A DNA stretch of 44,251 nucleotides, from the NCBI GenBank assembly GCA_003427395.1, contig BFEA01000437.1, forward strand, positions 876,508-920,758, read 5' to 3'. The position numbers and the translations under genes are program-made. This DNA is from Chara braunii (lineage: Eukaryota; Streptophyta; Charophyceae; Charales; Characeae). The notes under the pieces are model-generated. The model saw only the letters and a program-made list of their open reading frames with translations, was not told the origin of the DNA and did no database searches. Numbering within the stretch: the first letter of the stretch is position 1; every line of letters starts with the position of its first letter. Shown here in pieces: positions 35,901-44,035 of the stretch.

Positions 35901-38145
35901 TTAATCACCTCTCTCTCTCTCGGGATAATTCGGAGAAAGCGCCATGCCAAAAGCTTTTCGGTTTTGGGTGCAGTTTTCGGCACCCAAACAGTATACTGGC
36001 TTTGTACAAGTCCTGCTCTCACAGTCACATTCCCGTCTCTTAATCACCTCTCTCTCTCTCGGGATAATTCGGAGAAAGCGCCATGCCAAAAGCTTTTCGG
36101 TTTTGGGTGCAGTTTTCGGCACCCAAACAGTATACTGGCTTTGTACAAGTCCTGCTCTCACAGTCACATTCCCGTCTCTTAATCACCTCTCTCTCTCTCG
36201 GGATAATTCGGAGAAAGCGCCATGCCAAAAGCTTTTCGGTTTTGGGTGCAGTTTTCGGCACCCAAACAGTATACTGGCTTTGTACAAGTCCTGCTCTCAC
36301 AGTCACATTCCCGTCTCTTAATCACCTCTCTCTCTCTCGGGATAATTCGGAGAAAGCGCCATGCCAAAAGCTTTTCGGTTTTGGGTGCAGTTTTCGGCAC
36401 CCAAACAGTATACTGGCTTTGTACAAGTCCTGCTCTCACAGTCACATTCCCGTCTCTTAATCACCTCTCTCTCTCTCGGGATAATTCGGAGAAAGCGCCA
36501 TGCCAAAAGCTTTTCGGTTTTGGGTGCAGTTTTCGGCACCCAAACAGTATACTGGCTTTGTACAAGTCCTGCTCTCACAGTCACATTCCCGTCTCTTAAT
36601 CACCTCTCTCTCTCTCGGGATAATTCGGAGAAAGCGCCATGCCAAAAGCTTTTCGGTTTTGGGTGCAGTTTTCGGCACCCAAACAGTATACTGGCTTTGT
36701 ACAAGTCCTGCTCTCACAGTCACATTCCCGTCTCTTAATCACCTCTCTCTCTCTCGGGATAATTCGGAGAAAGCGCCATGCCAAAAGCTTTTCGGTTTTG
36801 GGTGCAGTTTTCGGCACCCAAACAGTATACTGGCTTTGTACAAGTCCTGCTCTCACAGTCACATTCCCGTCTCTTAATCACCTCTCTCTCTCTCGGGATA
36901 ATTCGGAGAAAGCGCCATGCCAAAAGCTTTTCGGTTTTGGGTGCAGTTTTCGGCACCCAAACAGTATACTGGCTTTGTACAAGTCCTGCTCTCACAGTCA
37001 CATTCCCGTCTCTTAATCACCTCTCTCTCTCTCGGGATAATTCGGAGAAAGCGCCATGCCAAAAGCTTTTCGGTTTTGGGTGCAGTTTTCGGCACCCAAA
37101 CAGTATACTGGCTTTGTACAAGTCCTGCTCTCACAGTCACATTCCCGTCTCTTAATCACCTCTCTCTCTCTCGGGATAATTCGGAGAAAGCGCCATGCCA
37201 AAAGCTTTTCGGTTTTGGGTGCAGTTTTCGGCACCCAAACAGTATACTGGCTTTGTACAAGTCCTGCTCTCACAGTCACATTCCCGTCTCTTAATCACCT
37301 CTCTCTCTCTCGGGATAATTCGGAGAAAGCGCCATGCCAAAAGCTTTTCGGTTTTGGGTGCAGTTTTCGGCACCCAAACAGTATACTGGCTTTGTACAAG
37401 TCCTGCTCTCACAGTCACATTCCCGTCTCTTAATCACCTCTCTCTCTCTCGGGATAATTCGGAGAAAGCGCCATGCCAAAAGCTTTTCGGTTTTGGGTGC
37501 AGTTTTCGGCACCCAAACAGTATACTGGCTTTGTACAAGTCCTGCTCTCACAGTCACATTCCCGTCTCTTAATCACCTCTCTCTCTCTCGGGATAATTCG
37601 GAGAAAGCGCCATGCCAAAAGCTTTTCGGTTTTGGGTGCAGTTTTCGGCACCCAAACAGTATACTGGCTTTGTACAAGTCCTGCTCTCACAGTCACATTC
37701 CCGTCTCTTAATCACCTCTCTCTCTCTCGGGATAATTCGGAGAAAGCGCCATGCCAAAAGCTTTTCGGTTTTGGGTGCAGTTTTCGGCACCCAAACAGTA
37801 TACTGGCTTTGTACAAGTCCTGCTCTCACAGTCACATTCCCGTCTCTTAATCACCTCTCTCTCTCTCGGGATAATTCGGAGAAAGCGCCATGCCAAAAGC
37901 TTTTCGGTTTTGGGTGCAGTTTTCGGCACCCAAACAGTATACTGGCTTTGTACAAGTCCTGCTCTCACAGTCACATTCCCGTCTCTTAATCACCTCTCTC
38001 TCTCTCGGGATAATTCGGAGAAAGCGCCATGCCAAAAGCTTTTCGGTTTTGGGTGCAGTTTTCGGCACCCAAACAGTATACTGGCTTTGTACAAGTCCTG
38101 CTCTCACAGTCACATTCCCGTCTCTTAATCACCTCTCTCTCTCTC
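23968..38145 (+). repeat. Satellite array: 102 copies of a 139-bp unit
   Basis: Counting from GGGATAATTCGGAGAAAGCG, unit starts fall exactly every 139 bases from 23968, and the first non-matching unit begins at 38146 (14,178 = 102 x 139). There is no net indel, and I saw no substitution in the copies I read. Each unit holds an AAAAGCTTTT palindrome, a GGGTGC/GCACCC hairpin, a TTGTACAA palindrome and a CT tract. Since 139 is not a multiple of 3, any reading frame drifts through all three frames and stops within the third copy, so the repeated 125-codon frames are not genes. The first 70 bases match the terminus of the element at 38146-38645. Confidence 0.97.
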
Positions 38146-38645
38146 GGGATAATTGGTAGAAAGCACCATGCCAAAACCTTTTCGGTTTTCGGCGCCCAAA
38201 GTTCGGCCGTTTGGTACTACCGGCCCAAATGTCTTCAGCCTGGTTAAAGCCTTCTTCGGGCCGTGGCCGAGGCTCCCTTTGCCTGTTTTTACCGGTTCAT
38301 GAATTTGGATCTGTTTTTGTGTCAGATTCATGAACCGGTAGGGCCCTTCTTTTTCAAAATACTGTACGTGGGCCTCATTCTATCCTTCCCCAGTACCACC
38401 CTCGGCCTCTTCTACATCAAAATGAATCTGGACCTGTGAATTGGACCAGATTCACTTGGAGCTACGCGTGGGACCGTAGTACCCCACATGGAAAACATTG
38501 GGCCGGTACTAAACCGTTGAATCTGGACCTGTGAATTGGACCAGATTCACTTGGAGCTACGCGTGGGCCTGTAGTACCCCACATGGAAAACATTGGGCCG
38601 GTACTAAACCGAAAAGGTTTTGGCGTGGGCGCTTTCTACCAACCC
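38146..38645. mobile_element. Small TIR element at the right edge of the satellite
   Basis: The left terminus GGGATAATTGGTAGAAAGCA with CCAAAACCTTTTCGGTTT is matched in inverse orientation at 38599-38645 (as TTGGTAGAAAGCGCCCACGC, then CCAAAACCTTTTCGG and GTACCGG). CT tracts lie on both sides, so it may have inserted in CT repeat. The interior has a hairpin (GGTTCATGAAT ... ATTCATGAACC, about 38295-38336) and a 95-bp tandem duplication (38423-38612) in which each unit holds a GAATCTGG ... CCAGATTC hairpin. No protein is encoded. A relative lies at 6172. Confidence 0.8.
38423..38612 (+). repeat. Tandem duplication, two 95-bp units
   Basis: Units starting at 38423 and 38518 (TGAATCTGGACCTGTGAATT) are nearly identical through GGGCCGGTACTAAACCG. 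They differ at one site (GGGACCGTAG against GGGCCTGTAG). Confidence 0.95.
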
Positions 38646-38648
38646 TAG

Positions 38649-38650
<2 letters not shown>

Positions 38651-38727
<77 letters not shown>
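38651..38727. repeat. (CT)n microsatellite
   Basis: CT run of about 75 bp followed by a C-rich stretch, lying 3' of the transporter gene. Confidence 0.95.
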
Positions 38728-38730
<3 letters not shown>

Positions 38731-38846
38731 CCCCCCCCCCTCCTTTCCCTCCCTCCCTCCTACCCTCCGCTTGCCCTAATTTACGCTGGGCATATATGGG
38801 TGGCCCTCAAGTTCCCACAACAGTGGCTATTAGGAGCTCAGCTTCG

Positions 38847-40391
38847 TCAGCGCTCTTGGCCGAGAACGTGCTCATAGTTATCATCAGCGCTGAAGCCAAG
38901 TCTCGCATCCTCCTCTTCTTCGCTGATCCGCAGCAAGCCGGCCATTCGGAGCATCAAGAACAACGGCGCCATAGCCACGGAGGTCCAACCAACGACACAA
39001 GCAGCACCGATCGCCTGCGCCGCCAGTAGTTTTCTGCCTCTAATTCCGTACAACCATCCGCATGGAGTCTCTTGGTTTGAATAGCCATCTCCAAAGGTTT
39101 GCATGACATGGTCCTCCTTGGCAAGGAGTCCAACGAACAAGAGTCCGAGCAGGCCGCAGGCACCGTGGCGCTGGACCGCTTCGACTGGGTCGTCCAAACC
39201 GACCGCCATCGCCAGCTGCTTCGTGCCAATCAACATCCACGCGGCGAGGAAGCCGAGGAGCACTGCAACCGACGGCTCTATCACTGTGCACCCGGCGGAT
39301 ACAGCCACCAATCCGCCCAGAAGCCCACTGCACGCGTCCTCGACGTCCCAGCGACCTCTCATCAACCTCCGTGCGAAGAGCATGGTAATGGCGGCGGCGG
39401 CGCCGGCTAGAGTGGTGGTGACGGCGGCTCTGTCCACAACCACGTCCATCGCAACGTAGTGTTTGGGAACAATGCCGAGAATCGAACCCGGGTTGATTCC
39501 GTACCACCCAAGCCACAGCAGCAAAGTGCCCATAACGACAAGTGTGCTCCTGCCTCCTTGACTACTACTCTCCTTTGGCTGCGCGGCGTCATCAGCGCCG
39601 TTTGAGTGGAATCGCCCGCGGCGAGGGCCCAAGATGATAGCGCCCCAGAAACCGGCGATGGCGCCCGTCAGGTGGATGGCCCCGCTGCCCGCGATATCAA
39701 TCATGCCAACCCCCATCAAGCGAGTTCCTTGGCTGTAAACACTAAGCCACCCGTGTGGTTCCCACACCCAATGGCAGATCACCGGATAAACGAATCCGGA
39801 CAGGAAAGCCGAGCAAGCTACATGTGCTGTGACCTGGCTTCTCTCCGCCATAGCCCCGCTGGCGATGGCTGCCACAGCTGCAGCAGTTGCCCACTCGAAC
39901 ACCCACACGCGATGGTTTGCCAACGGATTCCAGGGATGGTTTTCTCCACGCCTGGGATTGAAGTACTCGTCGAACTGGGCGGAGTTGGCCAAGTTGAGCC
40001 ATTCGGTGAAGTCCCCTCTGCCGACGAAGCCGTTCCACGGTCTCCCATAGGCGCAAGCGAACCCGAAAATGTAGTAGAAGATCGCGCACACAGCTGCATC
40101 CACGACAGTCGTAAGCATGACGTTCAACTTGTTCTGTGCTCTCGCAGATCCGGCGGTCAGCATGGCAAACCCTGCTTGCAGCACGAAAACCAGGTACGCC
40201 GAGAAGAGCAAGAAAGCCGCGTCCACACTAGTACCCAAGCTATACATAGTCGTATCCATCCTCTGAAAATGTTGGCCGAAACTACAGAAATAAGACCTCA
40301 TTTGATCCATCTCGGTCGGCGTCAAGTTGGACGCGCGGGCGATAAGCTGCAACGTTTCATTCAACTGGCTTGAGCACACAGAGAACTCCAT
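38847..40391 (-). CDS. AMT1: AMT1-type ammonium transporter, intronless, 514 aa
   Basis: Ammonium transporters of the Amt/MEP/Rh family are trimeric membrane channels that move ammonium across the plasma membrane. The ATG at 40391 is chosen because the in-frame ATG at 40553 would only add a Gly/Glu/Arg run from a GA repeat. Family blocks in order: F-S-A-Y-L-V-F (63-69), Q-A-G-F-A-M-L (72-78), G-A-M-A-E-R (179-184), the D-I-A-G-S-G-A-I-H-L-T-G block (232-243), G-P-R-R-G-R-F (255-261), L-G-W-Y-G-I-N-P-G-S (294-303), D-D-P-V-E-A-V-Q-R-H-G (400-410) and L-L-R-I-S (486-490). Eleven membrane spans fit between about 57 and 483. Pore residues kept by comparison with E. coli AmtB are His240, His409, Asp232, Trp210 and Ser303. 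Thr169 and Ile299 stand where AmtB has Phe107 and Phe215. The C-terminal tail is short and lacks the usual AMT1 Met-Asp-x-Thr-Arg-His-Gly-Gly motif. Absence of introns is usual for plant AMT1. The loop at 117-160 is longer than usual. Confidence 0.95.
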   Translation of the reverse strand: MEFSVCSSQLNETLQLIARASNLTPTEMDQMRSYFCSFGQHFQRMDTTMYSLGTSVDAAFLLFSAYLVFVLQAGFAMLTAGSARAQNKLNVMLTTVVDAAVCAIFYYIFGFACAYGRPWNGFVGRGDFTEWLNLANSAQFDEYFNPRRGENHPWNPLANHRVWVFEWATAAAVAAIASGAMAERSQVTAHVACSAFLSGFVYPVICHWVWEPHGWLSVYSQGTRLMGVGMIDIAGSGAIHLTGAIAGFWGAIILGPRRGRFHSNGADDAAQPKESSSQGGRSTLVVMGTLLLWLGWYGINPGSILGIVPKHYVAMDVVVDRAAVTTTLAGAAAAITMLFARRLMRGRWDVEDACSGLLGGLVAVSAGCTVIEPSVAVLLGFLAAWMLIGTKQLAMAVGLDDPVEAVQRHGACGLLGLLFVGLLAKEDHVMQTFGDGYSNQETPCGWLYGIRGRKLLAAQAIGAACVVGWTSVAMAPLFLMLRMAGLLRISEEEEDARLGFSADDNYEHVLGQER

Positions 40392-40497
40392 TGTGTCGGG
40401 TGCGGCGAGTGGAGGTCGGGTCGCGATCCCTCCCTCTATATTCCCCTTTCTCCCAACTACGCACACAAAAAGAGAAAAGCTCACCTTTTTGGGCAAC

Positions 40498-40500
<3 letters not shown>

Positions 40501-40528
<28 letters not shown>

Positions 40529-40532
40529 CCCC
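40501..40532. repeat. (CT)n tract in the probable 5' UTR of the transporter
   Basis: It reads as GA repeat on the coding strand, 110-140 bases upstream of the start codon. GA-rich leaders are common in plant genes; any role here is unproven. Confidence 0.85.
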
Positions 40533-40617
40533 CCTCTTTTTTTCCCTGTCCACTTCTTAATTATGACGACAACAACCGAACAATCGCAAGGAGCGCCATC
40601 GGCCCGATGCAGTAGAG

Positions 40618-40618
<1 letters not shown>

Positions 40619-40687
<69 letters not shown>
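40619..40687. repeat. (CT)n microsatellite upstream of the transporter
   Basis: Second, longer CT run, GA on the coding strand, about 230-300 bases upstream of the start codon. It may lie in the promoter or leader; no TATA box could be assigned confidently. Confidence 0.95.
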
Positions 40688-40690
<3 letters not shown>

Positions 40691-41708
40691 GGCAGTTTGA
40701 AATTCACTACGCAGCAGTGCGACCGGCGACCGCTAATCCTACCTGGTCGATCGAACTCCCATCATCGCTATTCCAGTCTCGCAGCAACGCACACACCCTT
40801 CGGTGAAATTCTCCACTGAAAGGGTTCAACCCGATGTAGATAATGCCACGTGGCGGATGGCTTTATGGAGATGATGAGCCGCCATAGCTCCGCCAACTCA
40901 CCACGGCCGTTCAGTCAGAGCCCCCCTGTTTTATCTGTGATAAATGGACCTTGAGTGCTCACCACGGCCGCCGTTTTGCCTGTCTGCAGAGGCTGGGTTG
41001 TGGTGCCTCGGCGTGGCTCACACAACCTGGGCAGTTCTCCCCTGTCTGTAGAGGTGGAGTCGTGGTGCCTCCTCTCCCTTGCTCAGGGTATACTCACATG
41101 GCTACTTTTTCTACAAAGCTATGGACGTGATCGCTGTCACATTCGGCCACGCCCGGGCGTAATTGCAGTCAGATGCATTTTGGAAAGTGCTATTGTGAGT
41201 ATGCCCTCCGTGCTCACCAATATCGTAGTGAGCTCGCCCCTGTCTGCTGACTCTGCTCAGTCCCGAACAATCGAAGGAACACAGCCGTGTGAGTCTGCTG
41301 AGTTGGAAGAGAGATGGCACTAACCACTTCCCCCGAATACAACGGACGGTCATAATTAATGTATTTGGGGTATCTTTCAGTCTAAATACAGCTTTAATGA
41401 GAGTACTTCTTCTCGGGGGAAAAAGGTAGAGTGGTGAGACTTTGCTAGTTAGGTAAGAAATCTGCATGGTGATCACTCACCAGTGCTGTAGCGAGGCCCA
41501 TACTCACACTAGCAATTTCCTAAATGTATCTGACTGCAATTACGATCCAACCTGGAAATGGCAAGGGTCTTCTTAAAAAAAATGCAAAAGCCTAGATTCT
41601 TCCCAAAACTGAAAGATTCCAACCGACGAATGAAGGCACAGAAACAATCTGCTGACGAGACAAAGAACAGGGAACCAAAAAGAAGAAGTGAATTTATGGG
41701 GCTGTCCA
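40688..41708. other. No recognised gene; weak short duplications
   Basis: The CTGTCTG(C/T)AGAGG block followed by GTGGTGCCTC occurs twice about 63 bases apart (near 40980 and 41043), and CTCACCACGGCCG occurs twice (near 40897 and 40959). No gene is visible. Confidence 0.5.
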
Positions 41709-41862
41709 GATCCCACTGGCAAAGAGGATTGGAATAAGTGTCTGAATCTGGACGTGTTCCACACAAACATGCAGAAAAGTAGATCAACCACAATTTTTTG
41801 CAACTGTCCACAAGCACGTCCACATTCAGACACTTACTACAATCCTGTTTGCCAGTGGGATC
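41709..41862. mobile_element. MITE, GATCCCACTGGCAAAG family, copy 2
   Basis: The termini are inverted repeats of about 48 bp: GATCCCACTGGCAAAGAGGA through TAAGTGTCTGAATCTGGACG on the left, and the inverse on the right with a few differences. The inner block (GCAGAAAAGTAGATCAAC, CACAATTTTTTGCA) matches copy 1 at 4545-4771 but is present once. Non-autonomous, no protein. Confidence 0.8.
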
Positions 41863-41933
41863 TCGCCCTGCCTGATGAAAAGAACAGATGGCGAATACCT
41901 TTCTCCGCTTTGAGGCTAATATATATATTCTGG

Positions 41934-42349
41934 TGAAACTCCGACGAAACAGTTTGTCACAGCCCCTCGTTTGTTGTCCTCTTCTCCCTCTCTGCCTACG
42001 GTTTACCGGGCAGTTCTATTTGACGATATATAGCGGCGTGTCTGGAGTGTATTTTTTGGCTGTGACAGACCTTTCTTTGTTTCGTGGATGTTTTGCTGGC
42101 TTGTGATGGGGTGTGAACCGACAGTCTGTAGAGTTTTCCATCTGGTGTGGGTGAGTGATAGTCTACTTTGATTTTGGTTAAGGTAGATTATCATTTACAG
42201 TGTAATCAGTGAGGGGATTCTGCAGACTGTTGAGGGTTCAGCCTCCTGATGAGTCGGTGAAACTCCGACGAAACAGTTTGTCACAGCCCCTCGTTTGTTG
42301 TCCTCTTCTCTCTCTCTGCCTACGGTTTACCGGGCAGTTCTATTTGTGA

Positions 42350-42393
<44 letters not shown>
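41934..42393 (+). mobile_element. Retrozyme-like element: about 1.3 head-to-tail units of 324 bp with hammerhead
   Basis: The segment from TGAAACTCCGACGAAAC at 41934 to about 42030 recurs at 42258-42356 with one substitution and a 2-base insertion, a period of 324 bp. The second junction carries a whole hammerhead ribozyme (42222-42281); the first copy begins inside that ribozyme, at the first base of loop II, so its 5' half is missing. The insertion is flanked by ATATATATATTCTGG at 41919-41933 and again at 42394-42408, which fits a target-site duplication, though part of it is TA repeat. Plant retrozymes are non-autonomous retroelements with type III hammerheads that circulate as circular RNAs. 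A Penelope-like or SINE-like origin is the alternative. No protein is encoded, and no primer-binding site or polypurine tract was identified. Confidence 0.75.
42222..42281 (+). ncRNA. Type III hammerhead ribozyme
   Basis: Self-cleaving RNA. Core CTGATGA at 42246-42252 and GAAA at 42270-42273. Stem III: GCAGACTGT (42222-42230) with ACAGTTTGT (42273-42281), about nine pairs including G-T wobbles. Stem I: GAGG (42232-42235) with CCTC (42242-42245) and loop GTTCAG. Stem II: GTCGG (42253-42257) with CCGAC (42265-42269) and loop TGAAACT. The cleavage triplet is G-U-U, with cleavage predicted after T42231. G10.1-C11.1 and A15.1-U16.1 are present. Stem III is open at its ends, which makes it type III, the class common in plant retrozymes and viroid-like RNAs. 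GUU is usually a slower cleavage triplet than GUC. A related 3' half lies at 41934-41957. Confidence 0.93.

Positions 42394-42403
<10 letters not shown>
42353..42403. repeat. (TA)n microsatellite
   Basis: TA run at the 3' end of the hammerhead element; it may have grown from the target site or the element's own tail. Confidence 0.95.
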
Positions 42404-42405
<2 letters not shown>

Positions 42406-42439
42406 TGGGTACCGGACTAACACTGACGGGGTTTAAAGC

Positions 42440-43010
42440 GTAGTCGTAACTTCCTGATGTCTTCAGAGTTGTTTGTTCAGGAGATCGTGGGTTCAATCCC
42501 AATGGCTGCCTGTAGCACTCTTGGTGCCAACCAACTGAGATACTCAGCTGGATCCTCCCAGTCTGTGGTATCAGTAAGGTCTTCAGCCAACACGGCTGTG
42601 AGTGCATGTGTGAGTGGGTTGTGTGTGGTGTGTGGGAGAATGTTGGCTTTAGACACACTGTTGTTACTAGATGGGGGTGGGGGAAGATGAAAAGGGAGGC
42701 ATAGTTACTGGCAAATGCTCGGTCCTTGTGCTAGCCGGGCCCCCACTGGCGGCCCAAACCCTGCATCATAAAACTCTAGGGCAAAGCGGCAAACATGCCG
42801 TTACCCCTCTCCACCGAGAGAGGTAACCTCCCTTCACCGAAGAGAGGTAGAAAGCTATGCTTGCAGGGGTCCGCTGTATAGCCTTAGGAAGCTAGGAGTA
42901 GTGGTAGGTAGTGAAAAGAAAGATATCCCTTCACCGAAGAGAGGTAGAGGGTCCGCTGTGTAGCCTCAGGAATCTAGGAGTAGTGGTAGGTAGTGAAAAG
43001 AAAGATATGT
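42440..43010 (+). mobile_element. SINE-like retroposon, copy 1 (degenerate tRNA head, duplicated tail)
   Basis: A B box GGTTCAATCCC (42490-42500) within TTCAGGAGATCGTGGG matches the head of the element at 43612. Both continue through a TGTA..CTTGG(T/C)GCC block and CTGGATCC(T/C)CCC and end with TAGGAGTAGTGGTAGGTAG. The A box is not clear here. The 3' part is duplicated: CCCTTCACCGAAGAGAGGTA occurs at about 42830 and 42927, each followed by the AGGAGTAGTGGTAGGTAG tail. Confidence 0.6.
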
Positions 43011-43040
43011 TCCATGACATGGCAGAACGCCAGTTAAACC

Positions 43041-43346
43041 TCCCCCTACCCCACTCCAACCCCACATTAGCGGTGTCTAATGGCGAATATCATTGCTGCA
43101 TAGCAAGTGACTGGCCAAAGATGCTCGGCACTAGCATCGCCGGTTTCCCCCGTTGGCAATGCGTGATCACCCTGCTGGTACAAGCCTTGCTCTCGCACCA
43201 CTGCTGTGGTGCAAACCTACCCCATGCGCTGGGGAGAGTTCCAGGTTTGGTTGGTGTTCCCCCGTACTATATATAGAGTAGCGAGAGGATGAGATAAAAT
43301 ATATACAAAGAAGATTGAGAGAAGAATATAGATTACTTTAAAAAAA
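43041..43346 (+). mobile_element. Retroposon insertion with 17-bp target-site duplication
   Basis: AGAACGCCAGTTAAACC occurs at 43024-43040 and 43347-43363, flanking 306 bp that end in an A-run (43340-43346). Long perfect duplication plus A-tail is the signature of LINE-type target-primed insertion. The 3' part (ATTGAGAGAAGAA) resembles the tail of the SINE at 43612-44018. No polymerase III boxes are clear, so it may be a truncated copy or another retroposed RNA. Confidence 0.8.
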
Positions 43347-43611
43347 AGAACGCCAGTTAAACCACCAGTACTTGGCCGATACATGGGCCGCGGTCCTTAC
43401 TCGTTAATGCGCCGCAACTTTCGCGGGTCGAGGAAGGCCCGGTCGTGCGATGGAGGAGGAAGTTGTTGGGCCCAGGGAAAGTTGCGAATGGACAGCAATA
43501 TGGGCTCTTGGATTTCCGTGCATGTAGAAACATGCACAGACTCTCTGTGCTGTGCCATAGAAAAGCAAATGAAAGGAAAGCTGTGAGGATGAGGGGAAAA
43601 AAAAATAAAAA
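43347..43611. other. No recognised gene
   Basis: Spacer between two retroposons. A 67-codon frame here has no recognisable feature. Confidence 0.5.
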
Positions 43612-44018
43612 ATCCAGCGGCCTAACTCAGTTGGTAAGGCTCGCAAGTGGCATTCAGGAGGTCATGGGTTCAATCCCCATTGGCCTCATGTACCTTTCCT
43701 TGACATGCTTGGCGCCCGCCACCTAGAGATAGACCACTGGATCCCCCGATCGGCATTGAGCAGAGTCTGCTGATGTTCGTAGGGGAGGGGACCTGACGGG
43801 AGGCACAGGATTGGTCCTGTTGGCATGGTCCCTGATGCTACCTGCTGCCCCCTAGCCGGTATCGCCCACCTGCAGGTCGGGAGCAGCCCCCTCATGTTCT
43901 CTCGTGAACACGGTTCTGGCTGCTACGGGGTTCCCCGTATGCCTACAATTAGGAGTAGTGGTAGGTAGGTAGTGTGAGGTGAAATTGAGAGAAGAAAAAA
44001 AAAAAAAAAAAAAGAAAG
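43612..44018 (+). mobile_element. tRNA-derived SINE, copy 2, with poly(A) end
   Basis: The head (43616-43688) has an A box TAACTCAGTTGG (one change from canonical), a B box GGTTCAATCCC at 43667-43677 and a perfect T-arm stem ATGGG/CCCAT, with a partly mismatched acceptor stem. The body runs to TAGGAGTAGTGGTAGGTAGG and ends in about 19 A residues near 44010. The anticodon arm does not pair well, so it is a SINE head, not a functional tRNA. RNA polymerase III transcription from the internal boxes is expected for the family. Confidence 0.75.
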
Positions 44019-44035
44019 AAAGTACTGTTGGCCTA

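Noticed and set aside
23968-38145. CRISPR-like array
   Set aside because: The whole 139-bp unit is repeated without variable spacers, and the genome is eukaryotic.
23990-38159. More than 100 overlapping 125-codon open frames on the plus strand and 88-codon frames on the minus strand
   Set aside because: They are copies of one frame through a 139-bp satellite. The period is not a multiple of 3, so each frame drifts and stops. No start context or domain.
38954-40373. Other open frames over the ammonium transporter, including 255 codons on the plus strand
   Set aside because: They are shadows of the GC-rich AMT1 coding sequence and contain no recognisable domain.
40392-40553. N-terminal extension of the ammonium transporter to the ATG at 40553
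   Set aside because: The 54 extra residues come from a GA microsatellite and low-complexity leader. The ATG at 40391 gives a normal AMT1 length.
42270-42300. Type I hammerhead fold with a minimal 3-bp stem III (ACA, GTT, TGT) and cleavage after GTC
   Set aside because: Stem I would then need pairing between the bases before CTGATGA and ACAGCCCC, which do not pair next to the core. The type III fold pairs fully.
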